Source: Pharus latifolius
Taxonomy: Eukaryota > Streptophyta > Magnoliopsida > Poales > Poaceae
DNA length: 64,000 bases
Reading direction: 5' to 3'
NCBI GenBank assembly: GCA_019359835.1
Contig: CM033320.1
Span: 5,761,691 to 5,825,690 of the forward strand
Position numbers and translations under genes: made by a program. Below are positions 10,753 through 22,909 of this stretch, piece after piece (the first letter of the stretch is position 1; the number at the start of each line of letters is the position of its first letter). The notes beneath the pieces were generated by a model. That model was given only the letters and a program-made list of their open reading frames with translations, was not told the DNA's origin and ran no database searches.

Positions 10753-12757
10753 TGCAGCTTGGATCAGAGAGGATTCAAGAATCGCAAGGAGGAGCCCAGA
10801 CAAGAACACACGGCGAGTGGTGGGTTTCTGACTTGGTGGAGGATCCACTACGACCAAAGTTTTTGTTAAACAATTTTTTATCCTTCTCCAATAAACAAGT
10901 TTCTTAAGTTTTTCCATGATAAGTCCAAAAATCAACTTATTAGAGAAGCTATCGTTAAACTACACCGACCCTAAAACTCTTTTAGGAGAAAAAAAATATA
11001 TCATTTCGCATTTGAATTAGAGAGGAAAGTGGTAATTTTGAATTATGCAATAGTAAATATGATAATTTTCCAAAATAAAACATAGATAGTATCTATAATT
11101 TTTTTTCTAATTTTGTATGTATCATTTCTATTGTTGGATCAAAATCATTCTTTAATCTAAACTCTTTATAGTTCATTTGTCTTCTTAGCTTCATCAGTAG
11201 TACTCAACTGACATGTAAAGCGTCGAGGTGGTGTTGACAATGCCTATCATGGGTGATGCTAATGAGCTATTGTGGCTAGTAAAGTAAGGCTATAGTATGT
11301 TCTGAATCATAGCTAACATCATCATTGAAGCAAGTAGCACCAACAGTATTAGTGGGGGAGGTGTCTGCTAGTGAGTCAGTGAGTGTGAACTGGAGATAGG
11401 GAAAGGGGGTTGATTGCATTTGTGGGAAAAAAAGTTAGAAGAGAAAGGCAAGGTTAAAATAAGATTTTAATCCAAAAAATACATAATTTTTCAAGAAAAA
11501 ACATATATCTACATCCTAATAAATAATTACCTCCACAAAATTCTCTCTCAAATTTCTGTAAAAACTTCTGTTCCCCTATGTATATTTCAAATTTAAGGAT
11601 TTGACACATGATATGTCCGGTATACATGAACATGCACAAGCACAATGATAGTTCGATCTTCATGATGTAGGAACTCAACAACTTGATAAATTGGTGGATT
11701 GTGAATTTGTGATCGCATGAAGAGGTAGCCAACAACGAGAGAGCGATATCCAAACAATATGCCACCTACTATCGAGACAATCGCCCTTCTACACGCCGAT
11801 AAACCAATCCATTCAACTACCTCATATGGACGTGGCACACAGATTGGGGGAACCAAAGTTTCTTTCTCGCAAATCTAATCCAGGAATTCACAAGAACAAA
11901 AAAAGTAAACAACTCATATTGCAAAGTGTGTAATATTTATAAAATTCAAATGTGCTTAACATGGTGCCTGTACAAAAGCTTTTATAGCTTGCAACTTGTT
12001 TAGGACATAGCCGAATCCTACTCAAAAACATGTATTAAAGTATCTTTAAATATCTCTAATGCTAAATATAAATATCTCTAAATATGCATGATTTGGATTA
12101 CTATTTATGTGAATAGTACTGTGCAATAGTACTCGGATTATTGGAGTTGTACTCGGATTTAGAAAACTTCTCCACTTTGGATTTGGGAAGATCACACATG
12201 GGCTGTATTCAGATTGGCATGGGTTGGACTCAAATTGAGGAAAGTTGCTACCTTCATTTAGATTCTCACTTGGATTTACGCGCTTGGGTTTTCACGTTGA
12301 TTGGTGGTTCAAATATGCTTGCATTCGGATGGAAGTAAGACCCTTGCGGTTCCATGTTCTCCAGGAACTTCTTCGCACTTGAGAATTACGAAACAAACAC
12401 TTAGAAGTATAGCACTAAATGAAACCTTATAATTAATCAAAGTAAGGTCAACGTTCACCTTAGAATATATCATCTTTTTGTAATTATTTTGCCCTGTTTC
12501 TCGTAATAGGTCTAGAAGAAATCTCATCCATATGATCATTAACATGTGATGGATAGTGATTAGAAGTAACAACGTGAGGGATGTCCTCGTCAACACATCT
12601 ATAAGGACACTTTGACACTTATAGTGCACCGCTTAACGATGAATATGAAACATGATGTGATTCCCATACCACCTATTTCTTTCTCGGCTCTCCCGGATGA
12701 GAAAAAATTTAAAAAAAAAAACACACACACACACACAAGCTTGCCTTCACATGTTAT
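10753..12757. other. Intergenic, chorismate mutase upstream region
   Basis: AT-rich. The first 200 bp should contain the chorismate mutase promoter, but I see no clear TATA box. A weak 87-residue open frame on - (11593-11856) has no recognised domain and no gene structure. A short A/CA simple repeat lies at about 12709-12737. Confidence 0.5.
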
Positions 12758-12766
12758 CTTAGATCT

Positions 12767-13283
12767 TCAATTTTATTTTAAAATAATCCATTAAAAGAAC
12801 CAAATTTCATAATTAGTCTTTTGAAAAATAAAATTCAAAAATGGTCTTCAATTATTGGGTTAGTTGGTGACTAACTTTTAGTCGCTGGCCTGGCCTACGA
12901 CTGCTTGTGTGGCACAACAAGCCATGCCACGTTTGCCCAATCTACACCACACTAGTTTTCAGTGGCTAGCCTACCCAACGATTGAAACCCACATATTTAA
13001 GTCACCCAGTCGACCAGTGACTAAAATGTCTATATAAATCCTGTGAATGGCCAGCCCCACTCATTCTAATCGTAAGAGCCGATGGCTAGTAAAAAAAAAA
13101 GAAAGAAAGAAGAGGAAGAGGAAGAGGAAGAGGGAAGGAAAGGGAAGGGGACAAGGAAGAAAAAGAGGAAAGGGGAAGAGTTTCAAAGAGGAGATTCTCA
13201 TCATCATAATTTTTGGTAAAAGTTTGTGAACTCTTAGATGGTAGAAAAATTTAAATTTTCTCATCACCCTAAAGTTTAGGATG
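12767..13283 (+). repeat. Left terminal inverted repeat of the MULE
   Basis: Pairs in inverted orientation with about 37130-37641. It contains AAAATAATCCATTAAAA at the tip, GTGACTAACTTTTAGTCGC, an AGTCGACCAGTGACTAAAA segment, a GA-rich tract 13090-13190, and TCATCACCCTAAAGTTTAGG near 13261. Similarity is patchy, so the inner boundary is approximate. Confidence 0.65.
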
Positions 13284-13660
13284 GATAGACATTTAGATGT
13301 ACTTTTCACTTTATGGTTTAGAACTGCTAAAAATTTAATTTTTCACTTCACCCTAAAATTTAGGAGAGGTAGAAATTTAAATTTCATGAGTTTAGGAAAA
13401 TTATAAATTTAGATTTTTTTTTCTTCACACTATGATTTAGGACAGGTAAGAATCAAGTTTGCTCTTATCTTAGATTTTTTTTGTGGGTTTCGCATCAATT
13501 TAGTTTTGCGTCAACCTAATTTTGTCCATAGTACATTTTTTTTTGGATTTTGCAACAACCTTATTTCATATCAACCAAGTTTCGTCATAGTAAATTTTCT
13601 GTGGGTTGTGCATCAACCTAGTTTCGCCCATAGAATCCTATGATTTAAGGATTTCAACAA
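13230..13660. repeat. Degenerate tandem-like subterminal repeats of the MULE
   Basis: Successive diverged units around TTTAGGA(T/G)(A/G)G(A/G)TAGA and CATCAACCTA(G/A)TTT(C/T)G. No exact period. They appear to be part of the MULE leader upstream of the transposase. Confidence 0.4.
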
Positions 13661-13689
13661 ATTTTATAGATATGTGAAATTTAGAGAGA

Positions 13690-13800
13690 GTTTCACCATA
13701 TGCCCTCATATATCATCCATAGTTTCACCATATGACCTCATATTTCATCAATAGTTTCATCATATGCCCTTATATTTTGTCTACAGTTTCACCATACAGA
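13690..13800. repeat. 32-bp tandem repeat, about 3.4 copies
   Basis: Three full 32-bp units beginning TTTCACCATATGCCCTCATA and a partial fourth, with a few substitutions per unit. It sits immediately upstream of the first open frame of the MULE transposase (13805). Confidence 0.85.
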
Positions 13801-13804
13801 TATC

Positions 13805-14390
13805 TTGAAACATGTACATCATATGAAAAACCATGCCCATGTAATAACAGTGTTTATACTTTGTGTGCAAATTTGTGTTGTAGTTCTTTCCAAATGTAGC
13901 CATTCGATAGTAGGAGCAAGGAGTACGACATTTAGCGGTGGTAGTTCGGGGGCAAAGGCCAATGGCAATGCAAGGGTTAGTACGAGCGCAACCATACACA
14001 CTCTTAGCACCATACCACGTCAAGCAGACTTAGCGATTGATTTACCCAAGTTAGAAGAAAATTTTAACAAAGAGGAGTATACTGATCCATCAGATATGTG
14101 TGACTCCTCTAATGAACCAACAGAAGAGCAAGACTCTATAAGTAAATGGACCGATGTTTCAAAACTTATCTCAAATATGGATCCTAGAGATCTAAACTCA
14201 AGATGGTTTTTTAATAAAAGCACCGTACAACTTGGGTAGTTATTCAGGAGTTAAAAAAGCCAAAAAAACCATCACCACATGGGCTGTTTCACTTAATTAG
14301 CCGTTTCGAGCGATCAATTTAAATTCGATTTTATGGGCTGTGAAGTGTATAGTTGATAATTGCCCATGTCTATGACACATCTGAAAGACG
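13805..14390 (+). pseudogene. mudrA-like MULE transposase, N-terminal part
   Basis: An open frame to 14239 carries an acidic linker and then MDPRDLNSRWFFNKSTVQLG, the lead-in to the MuDR N-terminal domain. The homologous sequence continues past a stop and small indels (LFRS, TTWAVSLN, CIVDNCP) until a solo LTR interrupts it at 14391. Transposition of the parent element needs this DNA-binding region. Frameshifts and stops make it non-functional. Confidence 0.65.
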
Positions 14391-16065
14391 TGTTGATCGA
14401 AGGATGCCAACTAGAGGGGGAGTGAATAGGCAGTTTTTAAATTTTTCTTCTAAACTAGGGTTTAACAACCTAAGATTGCAATAACAAATTTCTAAAGATG
14501 TGAATGACAATTCAATACAAGTTTTGCACTTTCTAAAAGATTAATAGCAACAATTTAATCACTAAGAAAATTAAGAAAGTAGTAGAGGTAACCGAAGAGA
14601 TCGAGTTTTTCCCGAGGTCTCGGAAATTTGCCGATTTCCACTACTCCTCGTTGAAGTGCTCTTCGCTTGAGCTTATGCTTCGATTTCACTAGGGGTAGCC
14701 CTTCTCCTCTCCGGATAGGCGAGCTCCAAACCTTTACAATCAATCGCCGGGTCTCTCCGACACACACCGTCGATGGAGAGATCGCCGGACCTCCCGGGTC
14801 GTCTAGGTGACGGCAATCACCAAGAGTAACAAGCCTAGCACCTTACTTGATCAACCTCAAAGCTTGAAGAACAACAATGCAAATGCAAGGGCTTGAAATC
14901 ACCTTCACTCAACTAGCACTCAAGTTTTGACTTCAATTGCTAGAGAATGGGTGTGAGAGAGTTTGCACACTGTTGCTCAAAGGTTTAGAGATGTATTTCG
15001 TGTGTGTGTGACATCTACAACAGTGGTCTATTTATACTCTCAGCAAAAACGGTCATTTTCAAGAAAATTGGGCGAAAGTTGTACTGGCCGGACATTGTCC
15101 GGTCAGTACAAAAAACTTGACCGTTATTCACGTGAAATTCGAGTGTCAGTAGCCGTTTGAACCAAAATGTGAAGGCCGGACAAATGGATTTGTTCGGACA
15201 AAATGTCCGGACAGATGCATTTGTCTCTGTTAACACCCCTGTTCAATAAATTTTGTACACACCGGACAAATCTATTTGTCCGGACAAAATGTCCGGACAG
15301 ATGTATTTGTCTCTGTTGACAACCGAATTAAAACACCCCTGTTAATTGTATAGGCCGGACATATGGGATTTGTCCGGACAAAATGTCCGGACAAATACAT
15401 ATGTCTCTGTAAACACATGCACTATCAATAGCCCAGTATTTGTATTGGCTGGACATTGTCCGGTCACTTCGGACAATATCTGGTCACTTCAGACAAAACA
15501 CTCTGGACATATACATTTGTCCTAACTTAATGTGCCGTTAATATTTGTATTGACCGGACATTGTCCGGTCACTTCAGACAATGTCCGGCCTTCATCGGAC
15601 AGATGCACCGGACAAATGTATATGTCTCTGTTGCACTTGTTTGCAATGTTCAGAAGTTGTTTGTATTTGCCGGACATTGTTTGGTCACTTCAGACACTGT
15701 CCGGCCAGTACAAAACGAAAACAGAACTCTGAATTTTTTTACTCAATTTTGATTTAGGGCAAATGCAAATGCAAATATGCTTCTAAAAACTTCAAGGTTG
15801 ATCAAGAGACTTGTGCTAAGACCTCTCTTAATAGTACGACCATCTAACCTAGAAATTTTCAAAAACAAGAAGGCACTAGGTTTAGGTATTTGTACTCTTG
15901 TCGAGATTTTCGTCGTTTTCACTTCATGGAGTCTTGATAGCCTTGCTTTGCTCTTCCTTGATGCTTTCTCCTCTGATTTACCTGGGTCTCACATACAGAG
16001 ATTAGTCGCAAATCTCACGGATGTCATTAATCACCAAAATCCTAATTAGGGCTCAAGATTCAACA
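14391..16065 (-). mobile_element. Solo LTR of a Copia (SIRE/Maximus-like) retrotransposon
   Basis: 1675 bp from TGTTGATCGAAGG to GATTCAACA, flanked by AGACG (14386-14390) and AGATG (16066-16070), a 5-bp duplication with one mismatch. The start closely resembles the starts of the LTRs at 23851, 33163 and 35521 (GGATGCCAACTAGAGG type), so it is the same lineage in the same orientation. It is inserted in the MULE transposase, whose frame resumes after 16070. An array of CCGGACAnnTGTCCGG-type palindromes fills 15088-15709. No internal region, hence a solo LTR left by LTR-LTR recombination. Confidence 0.85.
15088..15709. repeat. Array of GTCCGGAC-type palindromes in the solo LTR
   Basis: Repeated CCGGACATTGTCCGG, GGACAAAATGTCCGGACA and related words, interleaved with ATTTGTCTCTGTT-like spacers. 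Each word is close to self-complementary. It occupies the same part of the LTR as the ACTGACAGTCAGT array of the intact Copia element. Confidence 0.8.
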
Positions 16066-16625
16066 AGATGAACCTTCCTTCCAAGTGGTTAGAGTGGCAA
16101 ACTACAGATGTCTGGCGGAGAGCATGTTGCCGCATCATAGAAATATTACCTCCACTTTTTTTTGCTTGTCTAATGTTGTCAATTGGGAAGGAAAACATGT
16201 CATGCCACCAAAAGAAATAATCGCATAACACATGTGGCAAAGAAGTACGAGTACAAAATAAATTATGGAAAGGCGTGGAGGGTGAAACAGAAGGTGCTGG
16301 ATGAGTTGTTTGGTATATTTTTGGAGGCATACAACTTTGTAGTCAGACTGCTTTAGAGCGTTGTTCAAGCCAATTCAGGCACTATGATTGAAATTGTAGA
16401 TACTTCAGCAATCGACTCATATGGTGTTGTCACACTTGACTGCATGGTACTAAGACGATTATTCTGGGTGTTACAGTAGTGCATTGCCTTATTTAGGTAC
16501 ATGAGACCAATGCTTTACATCAATGTTACATTCTTGATAGAGAAGTACGAGAGTACTCTAATGACTATCATGGCAATCAATGCCAATGATCAGTTTTTTC
16601 CCATAGCATATGTAGTCATTGAGAG
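16066..16625 (+). pseudogene. mudrA-like MULE transposase, middle part
   Basis: The frame resumes after the solo LTR. LPHHRNIT, then YGKAWRVKQKVLDELFG, SVVQANSGTMIEI, VLRRLFWVLQ and MRPMLYINVTFLIEKYESTL match the MULE catalytic core in order, with several stops and frame changes. The first catalytic Asp of the MULE DDE triad would lie in the segment that here reads YINVTFL, where Asn replaces it. The segment ends in AYVVIES, exactly where the hAT element is inserted (16626); the downstream half begins with VERENY at 20797. Confidence 0.8.
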
Positions 16626-19600
16626 TAGGGCTGGACAAAAAGATCGAAGCTCGCGAGCTATTCGGGATCGTATCGAAGCTCGAGTGAGTAATCTAGCCGA
16701 GCCTGAGCCTTCCCAAGCTCGCTCAAGCTCGGCTCGTTAAAGCTCGAATTATATTTAACGGGCAACAGTCCACACTCCACATACCACAGCCGTGAGTTCG
16801 TGACAGCCCAGGCCACAGGCCCACAGCCCAGTAGCCCATAGGCCACAGACTCCCAACTCCCAACCCTAGCCAGTTACTACTTCCAAGTCTCAAATCCTCT
16901 CCAGTCTCAAATCTCCACCAATCACCAAATCTATCACGATTCACGGGCTCACGGTCACGGCGGAGCGGTGGAGTGGATTCTCTTCTCGGCGGCGCGGGGA
17001 AGTAGTGGCGCAGGGGAGCGGGGGAGTGGCGGCATGGGGGAGTGGGGCAACGGCTGTGCGGAGGAGCGGCGATGCGGGGGAGTGCGGGAGGGGCGGCCTC
17101 GGGGGGGAGCGGCGTGGGGGAGGGGCGGCGCGGGGAGCGGCGGCGGCGGCGCAGCCTCCTTCAGGATTGGTGAGGAACACCGGCGGGGACTTCTAGCATG
17201 ACGTGCAGCTACGGTGATTGTCTAATCAAAAATTTGATTTTGTATTATTGTTAAGAGATGAATGTTTGTGTTTCCATGCTTCACCAAAGAAAACACCATG
17301 TGATTCTATGAAGTCTTCATGGGAGACTTCATCTGCAAGGTTGCAAGACAATAATTTTGAATAAGCATTGCTTTCTTACTTTGGTGTTATGTTGTTGCCA
17401 TTGGTAGATTCACGTATGTATGTTGGCACAAGTGGCAAACCTACAGCCTTAGAGTAGTTCCACTATTCTTGAATCTTGATAGCATTTTTTTGTGGGTGTT
17501 TGGGAAGTTGTCTTTGTTTAAATATATGGAATGAGTTTCTCCCATAAATAGAGCATCAATTCTTACCTTTTCATTTTGCCGGTGACTTTCCCTTTGAATT
17601 GCATGTTTGTAGACTCCACTGTGATGTGTTTCACAGTGAAGATATTGTCACTGCAAAACTTGTCTCCTATTGATACCCATTTTACAACTTGATAACTTTG
17701 AACATACCTTTAATATTTTGTTTAGACGCTGGATTTGGAAGGCAAATCCTCTCAACAGTCAACAGTAGGCAGCGCAATGGAGCAGCAGCCATCGCTTGAG
17801 GTGAGTTACAAATTCTCATGGTTTCATGCTTTCATAGTAATCCATGGTTGATCACTTGACCCACAAATTTTAATACTGTAATCTGTGGTTGTAGATATTA
17901 GAAGAACTACAGTCCCAACAATCTGGTCATCCATCAAATTTGAGAGTTGAGACGGCTGATAGTGATGGGCAGGATGGAGCAAAGGGAGCTACAGCTACTA
18001 ATGTTGTGAAGGTAGAAGACGGCTCTGAAGATACAATAATCTCACGAAAGAAAACCTCTGATGTATGGCAACACTTCGAATCAGTTTTGGTGGCAGCCAA
18101 AAAGGAGAGGGGAGTGATGGAAGAAAAGGTCAAGTGAAAAGCATGTGGACCAAAGTTAGCAAAGAACAAAAGTGGCACTACATCAACAATGAAACGACAT
18201 TTAGAAGCTTGCAATGTTCACAATATTCAGCAAATGCAAATAAAGAAGCAGAAAGTCATGAGTTTTCCTTTGGCTGCGGAAGGTGATTTCATTTTTCCCC
18301 CTATTGGCTCTTCTATAAGATATGATCATGCTAAGATACGTGAGTTAATTGCTACCATGGTTGTTGTTTATGAGTTACTCTTTAGAATCGTGGAATATAC
18401 TTGGTTCAATGCTTTCTTAAAAACGTTGAGTCATTCTTACCAAAAGATTTCTAGAAAGACTACTAGAGCTGATTGTCTTAAGCTTTTTGAATCTGAGAAG
18501 GTAAAATTGAAGAAAAGTTTTAGGCATGTTAACAAAATAAGTCTCACATGTGATCTTTGGACATCTAATCAGACTCTTTTCTATATGAGTTTAGTTGCAC
18601 ACTATGTTGATGCAGATTGGACATTACAGTGCCGCATCATTAATTTTGTTGAGTTAGAGCCTCCCCACAATGGAATAGTTATCTCTCAAGCTATTTCTGA
18701 ATGTCTAGCTGATTGGAAAATTGAAGACAAGATAGCTACCATTATTTTTGATAATGCCTCTAGTAATGATGTTGTTGCAAAATTGTTGCTTGCTAAGTTA
18801 AGTGCCAGAAGTGTATTGTCCTTTAATGGAAAACATTTTTATGTGAGATGTTGTGTACACATTCTAAATTTGCTTGTAAATGATGGTTTGAAACCATTGG
18901 AGAGCTTGATTAGCAAGATTAGGGAGACTGTGAAGTACTTCAAGAAATCCAATACTCACTTATATAAGCTCACAGCCATTGCCAAATCACTTAAGCTTGA
19001 TCTAAAGAGAAAATTATGTCTAGATGTGTACACTAGATGGAGCTCCACTTATAAGATGCTTGATAATGCTTTCTATTTCAAACATGCTATTAAAATATAT
19101 GCAGTTGAAGATGCCAACTACAAGTGGCAACCACTTGAGGAGGAATGGGAGTTATATGCACAAGTCAAGAATGTATTGTTTGCTCTACATTTGGCTACCA
19201 ATATGTTTTCTGGGTCAACTTATCCTACAGCTAATATGGTTTTTTCTGAAATTGTTAACATCAAGAATGTGTTGTTTGATTTGTCGAACTCATCAAATGC
19301 ATGCTCGGAGGAAGTGGCAGATGCTATGCCTCTTAAATTTGAGAAATATTGGGGACTAGAGTGCACAAATATTCTTTCTATTGCCACAATTCTTGACCCA
19401 AGGTACAAGGTGAGAATGATTGATTTCTCTTTTCCAGTCATGTTTTCTAATGACGATCTTGAACAAAAACTTGCATCTGTGAATGCTACATTGGATGAGT
19501 TCTATGCCAAATATGAAAGCGAGTATAAGCAAAGCATTTCACATCAAGAAGCTAGTGCTGGTACTTGTGGACCTGCATCGAGTTCGAGTAGTGCTAGTGG

Positions 19601-20796
19601 TGTGGTCTCATTTCTTGCCAGTTTTATGAGTTCATCAAAGCTAGTTCTGCTGCACAACCTTCAAAAACTGATTTGAAGATGTACTTAGAAGACATGAATG
19701 AAGTGTATGATGCAAAACCTTTCGATGTACTCACATGGTGGAAGATGAATGCGTCGAAGTATCCTATAGTGTCTAAGATGGCAAGAGATATACTGACCAT
19801 ACCTGTTAGCACCGTCTCTTCAGAGTCATCCTTTAGTGTCGGAGGAAGAGTTCTTGATGACTATCGTAGCTCGCTAAACCCAACAATGGTGCAAGTTTTA
19901 GTGTGTACCTCTAGTTGCATTAATAGAGATAACCATCATAAATTGAAGAAATTAGTAAGTTTTAACTTCTTCATTTCAAAACTGTTTTCATCAAATGATA
20001 AATAATTTTTTATCATTTCTAATTGACTTCTATTTCATGTTAGGAGTCACAAATGGAAGATGGTGTTGAAGAGATCGCACTAATCGAAAGCAATCCTTCA
20101 GATGCTTCGACTGTGGGCAGTAACTAGTGATTTACTTCTTTACATGAACATTTGTGTGCTATTTAAGTTGTTATTTACATGATTACATCATTACATGACA
20201 AAACAATCCTTAAGAACAATGCATCATTTCGCAGGCTACATTGGATCTGAAGAACGATGATTTCGCATGCTTCACTTCTTTACATGCTGCACTTTGGTTC
20301 TCAAGCTGGAGTCTGGAGACCTGGAGTCAATTAGAGTTGCACAAATTTGATGCATTTTGAAGATCTTATAATGCATTTTGTTTCTCTTGGTTGAAAGTTT
20401 GAATTGTCTCAGAAGATTCTATATTGTTAGTTTGTTATGCTATGTTGAAATTGAAACTCTGCATTTTGGTTTTCTTGATTAAAATTATGAATTGTTATGT
20501 TATTAATTTATTATTGTCATGAAGAAGATTCTATATTTCTAGTTGTAAATTGTAATGCATATTTTCGAGCCAAGCCTAATCGAGTTTGAACGAGCCCAAT
20601 TGAGAAAGCATTTATTTGTGTATAGAGCGAGTCTAATCGAGCTCTATTGAGCTCTATCGGGCTTTGTCGAGCCGAGCCCGAGTTTGGTTTTAAGCTCATT
20701 AATATTTCGAGCCAAGCCCAAGTCGAGCCCAGTACACTATCGAGCCCGAGCCGAACCTGCCTGGGCTCGCTCGAGCTCGGCTCGTTTCTAGCCCTA
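16626..20796 (+). mobile_element. hAT transposon inserted in the MULE transposase
   Basis: 4171 bp bounded by TAGGGCTGG and CTAGCCCTA, inverted termini of hAT type, with 8-bp flanks ATTGAGAG (16618-16625) and GTTGAGAG (20797-20804), 7 of 8 matching. Both subterminal regions (16640-16745 and 20560-20790) are dense in GCTCG/CGAGC words, the clustered transposase-binding-like repeats usual in hAT elements. A GC-rich untranslated leader (16960-17200) precedes the transposase. Removing it rejoins the MULE transposase frame at VIES/VERE. Confidence 0.92.
17777..20127 (+). pseudogene. hAT transposase (BED finger, hAT dimerisation domain), two lesions
   Basis: Exons 17777-17800 and 17895 to about 19955, with a last exon from about 20044 to TAG 20125-20127. 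Order: acidic N-terminus, BED zinc finger (KTSDVWQHFE ... KACGPKLAK ... STMKRHLEAC), catalytic core (ISLTCDLWTS, IIFDNASSND, CCVHILNLLVNDGL, DVYTRWSSTYKML), and C-terminal dimerisation region (DVLTWWKMNASKYPIVSKMA, STVSSESSFSVGGRVLDD). In-frame TGA at 18135-18137 replaces the first zinc-binding Cys of the BED finger. A 1-nt frame change between about 19630 and 19670 separates the core from the dimerisation domain. Otherwise the frame is open for 495 codons (18189-19676). The element is therefore probably non-autonomous now. Confidence 0.9.
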
Positions 20797-21960
20797 GTTG
20801 AGAGGGAGAACTACAACAACTGATTGTGATTTCTAGGCAAATTTAAGAATGGTGTGGTGAAAGATCATAAGTGTGTATGCTTAATTCACGATCAAAACAG
20901 AAGAATACTGAGTGCCATTAAATACATGTGAGCTGGCACAGACCAATCCCTATCCTGGGAGGATCTGCAAAGTCGTTAGTACTCTTGTTATCTTGGTGTG
21001 AATTTTCATACTCGTTTTAAGAGCAAGCGCCTGATGCAGACATTCAAAAAACTTGCTAGGCAGAATCAAGAGTCAAAATTCACAAGAATTTCGAAGGTTT
21101 TAGATGAGAGTACATTGAGGCATAACCAAGAGTTTGGTGAACTAGTAGAAGGTGGTAATAACAACGAGAGAAGCAGCAAGAGACGTATGAGTTTCAATCA
21201 GTGGATTCAGTCGAAACCAAAGGAGAAATGGTCATTGCTTTATGACATGGATGAGGCTTGGTATGAACTTATGACAACAAATCTTGCCGAGATATATAAT
21301 TTCGTCCTAAATGGTGTGAATGTTTACCGTTAATAGTTATAGTGGAGATGAAATTCTACCGCACTATAGTGTATTACGACAGTAGGAGTATGGTAGCAAA
21401 AAATCTTGTGACCCGTTTGTGTGCTGGCCTAAGAAAATTCATGACTATCTTGTGTTTAGAACCAGAAAAGCCATGTCGCACAAAGTGTCCATACTAAGCC
21501 ATCTGAATGAAAATTACAAGGTTTAGTTTAGCCATAGGTTCGTGCATGGTACATTGAGAGCCGGCCAAGTCCACGAATGTACAGTCCTAAAGGGAGTTGC
21601 AACATGCACATGCAACAAGTCTCAATTGCTTCACATTCCTTATTTTCACGTGATCACTGTTTGTACCCTGCAAGGCATTACTCCTGCACAATATATATCT
21701 AAATATTACACACTGCACTACCTAGAGAAAAACTGGAATGGCGTCTTCTACGGCTTCGCGGCGAGATGCTACTACCAACACATCTCGCTAGAAGATAACC
21801 TAAGGTAGATCCTCGACAAGAGACTTCAAATCACTCATGATGGCCAATGTCGAACAAGACGCATACAAAATGATATAGATGCGGGAGAGTGCAAAGACGG
21901 ACTCCGTAGATGCACAATGTGTGACAATCTGGTCACAACAGAAACAAGTGCTCTCAGGCA
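20797..21960 (+). pseudogene. mudrA-like MULE transposase, C-terminal part with SWIM finger
   Basis: Continues the frame broken by the hAT insertion: VERENYNNW, KNGVVKDHKCVCLIHDQNRR, then NFHTRFKSKRLMQTFKKLAR, KWSLLYDMDEAWYELMTTNL (20998-21333), and a SWIM-type segment ATCTCNKSQLLHIPYFHVIT (about 21600-21660). In the SWIM motif CxC...CxH, the second Cys is replaced (PYFHV where PCSHV is usual). Several stops and frame shifts occur, so no active protein is expected. Confidence 0.82.
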
Positions 21961-22229
21961 ACCAGTACATCTGCAACTACGGGCACTTAATTTTTATTTT
22001 GTGAATTTTATGTATGCGTGTTATGTAATCTTGTAGTTTGTATTTTTCCTACCTTTATGTATGCATGTAATGTAATATTGTAATTTGTATGTTGCTACTT
22101 TTATGTATGCATTCAATTTTATCTTGTAATTTAGTAATGTTATTACCCATCTGAGATGTCTTTATATGAAAATTTAATAATGTTATGATTCAATTTTATT
22201 GATTTGTGTTTAATAACTGCAGACACGAC

Positions 22230-22740
22230 AAGAATGAGAGATGATCTTTTCAAGATGATTGGAGGGAGTCACCAACGGTGCTATCGTGCATGTCAGCTGC
22301 TGTAGGGTACTGTTCCATAGGCCCTACATATAAGGACACCGTGGGAGATGTGGGTTCTAGACAACCATTTCATTTCTCACCTTCTAGAGGCCGGCTTGCT
22401 CCCCTTTCACCCATATGATATTTCGAGCGCAGTGTTTTCTGTTCATCAGAGCTCTGGTCACTACGTTTGTTGATCGATGGAGGCCAGAGACACATACGTT
22501 CCACTTCAGCTTCGACAAGATGACTATAACATTGGAGGATGTTAGTATGCTGTTCGACCTCCTGATTAGAGGCAAGTTAACATCTACGTCCTGTAGCCAT
22601 CAATCGTGCATGTTGGCATATAAATTTCTTGGAGTGATTTGCTGGGGTGGGGCCACCTATTGGGTTCACATAGCTAGGAGGAGTACCCTAGTCGTATCTA
22701 TGCACTATTCGAGACGTTGGATTTGCAGCTGACGCTCCAA
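22230..22740 (+). pseudogene. Plant mobile domain (PMD)-like segment
   Basis: FVDRWRPETHTFHFSFDKMT followed by ITLEDVSMLFDLLIRGK (22415-22732) is the signature of the plant mobile domain, found in grass MULE-encoded proteins and related host genes. Upstream frames (22230-22415) also look coding but are broken. It lies downstream of, and in the same direction as, the transposase, so it is either a fused C-terminal domain or a second ORF of the MULE. Confidence 0.7.
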
Positions 22741-22909
22741 ATCTCATTTTCAGATGCCACTTGGAGGCAAACCTGCTATATTTATTCGAGTGGCATATGT
22801 TTCCTGGCACGCACAGAGACATTTGTAAGCAGTAATGTGTACAATTTGCTAGAGCTGTATCTAAATCTAAGCTCAGTCATGTTTCAGGCCTATTTATATG
22901 GGTTTTTTG

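Noticed and set aside
16941..17201. Gly/Arg- and Pro/Ala-rich frames in the hAT element
   Set aside because: They lie in the GC-rich untranslated leader before the transposase ATG; no continuity with the transposase frame.
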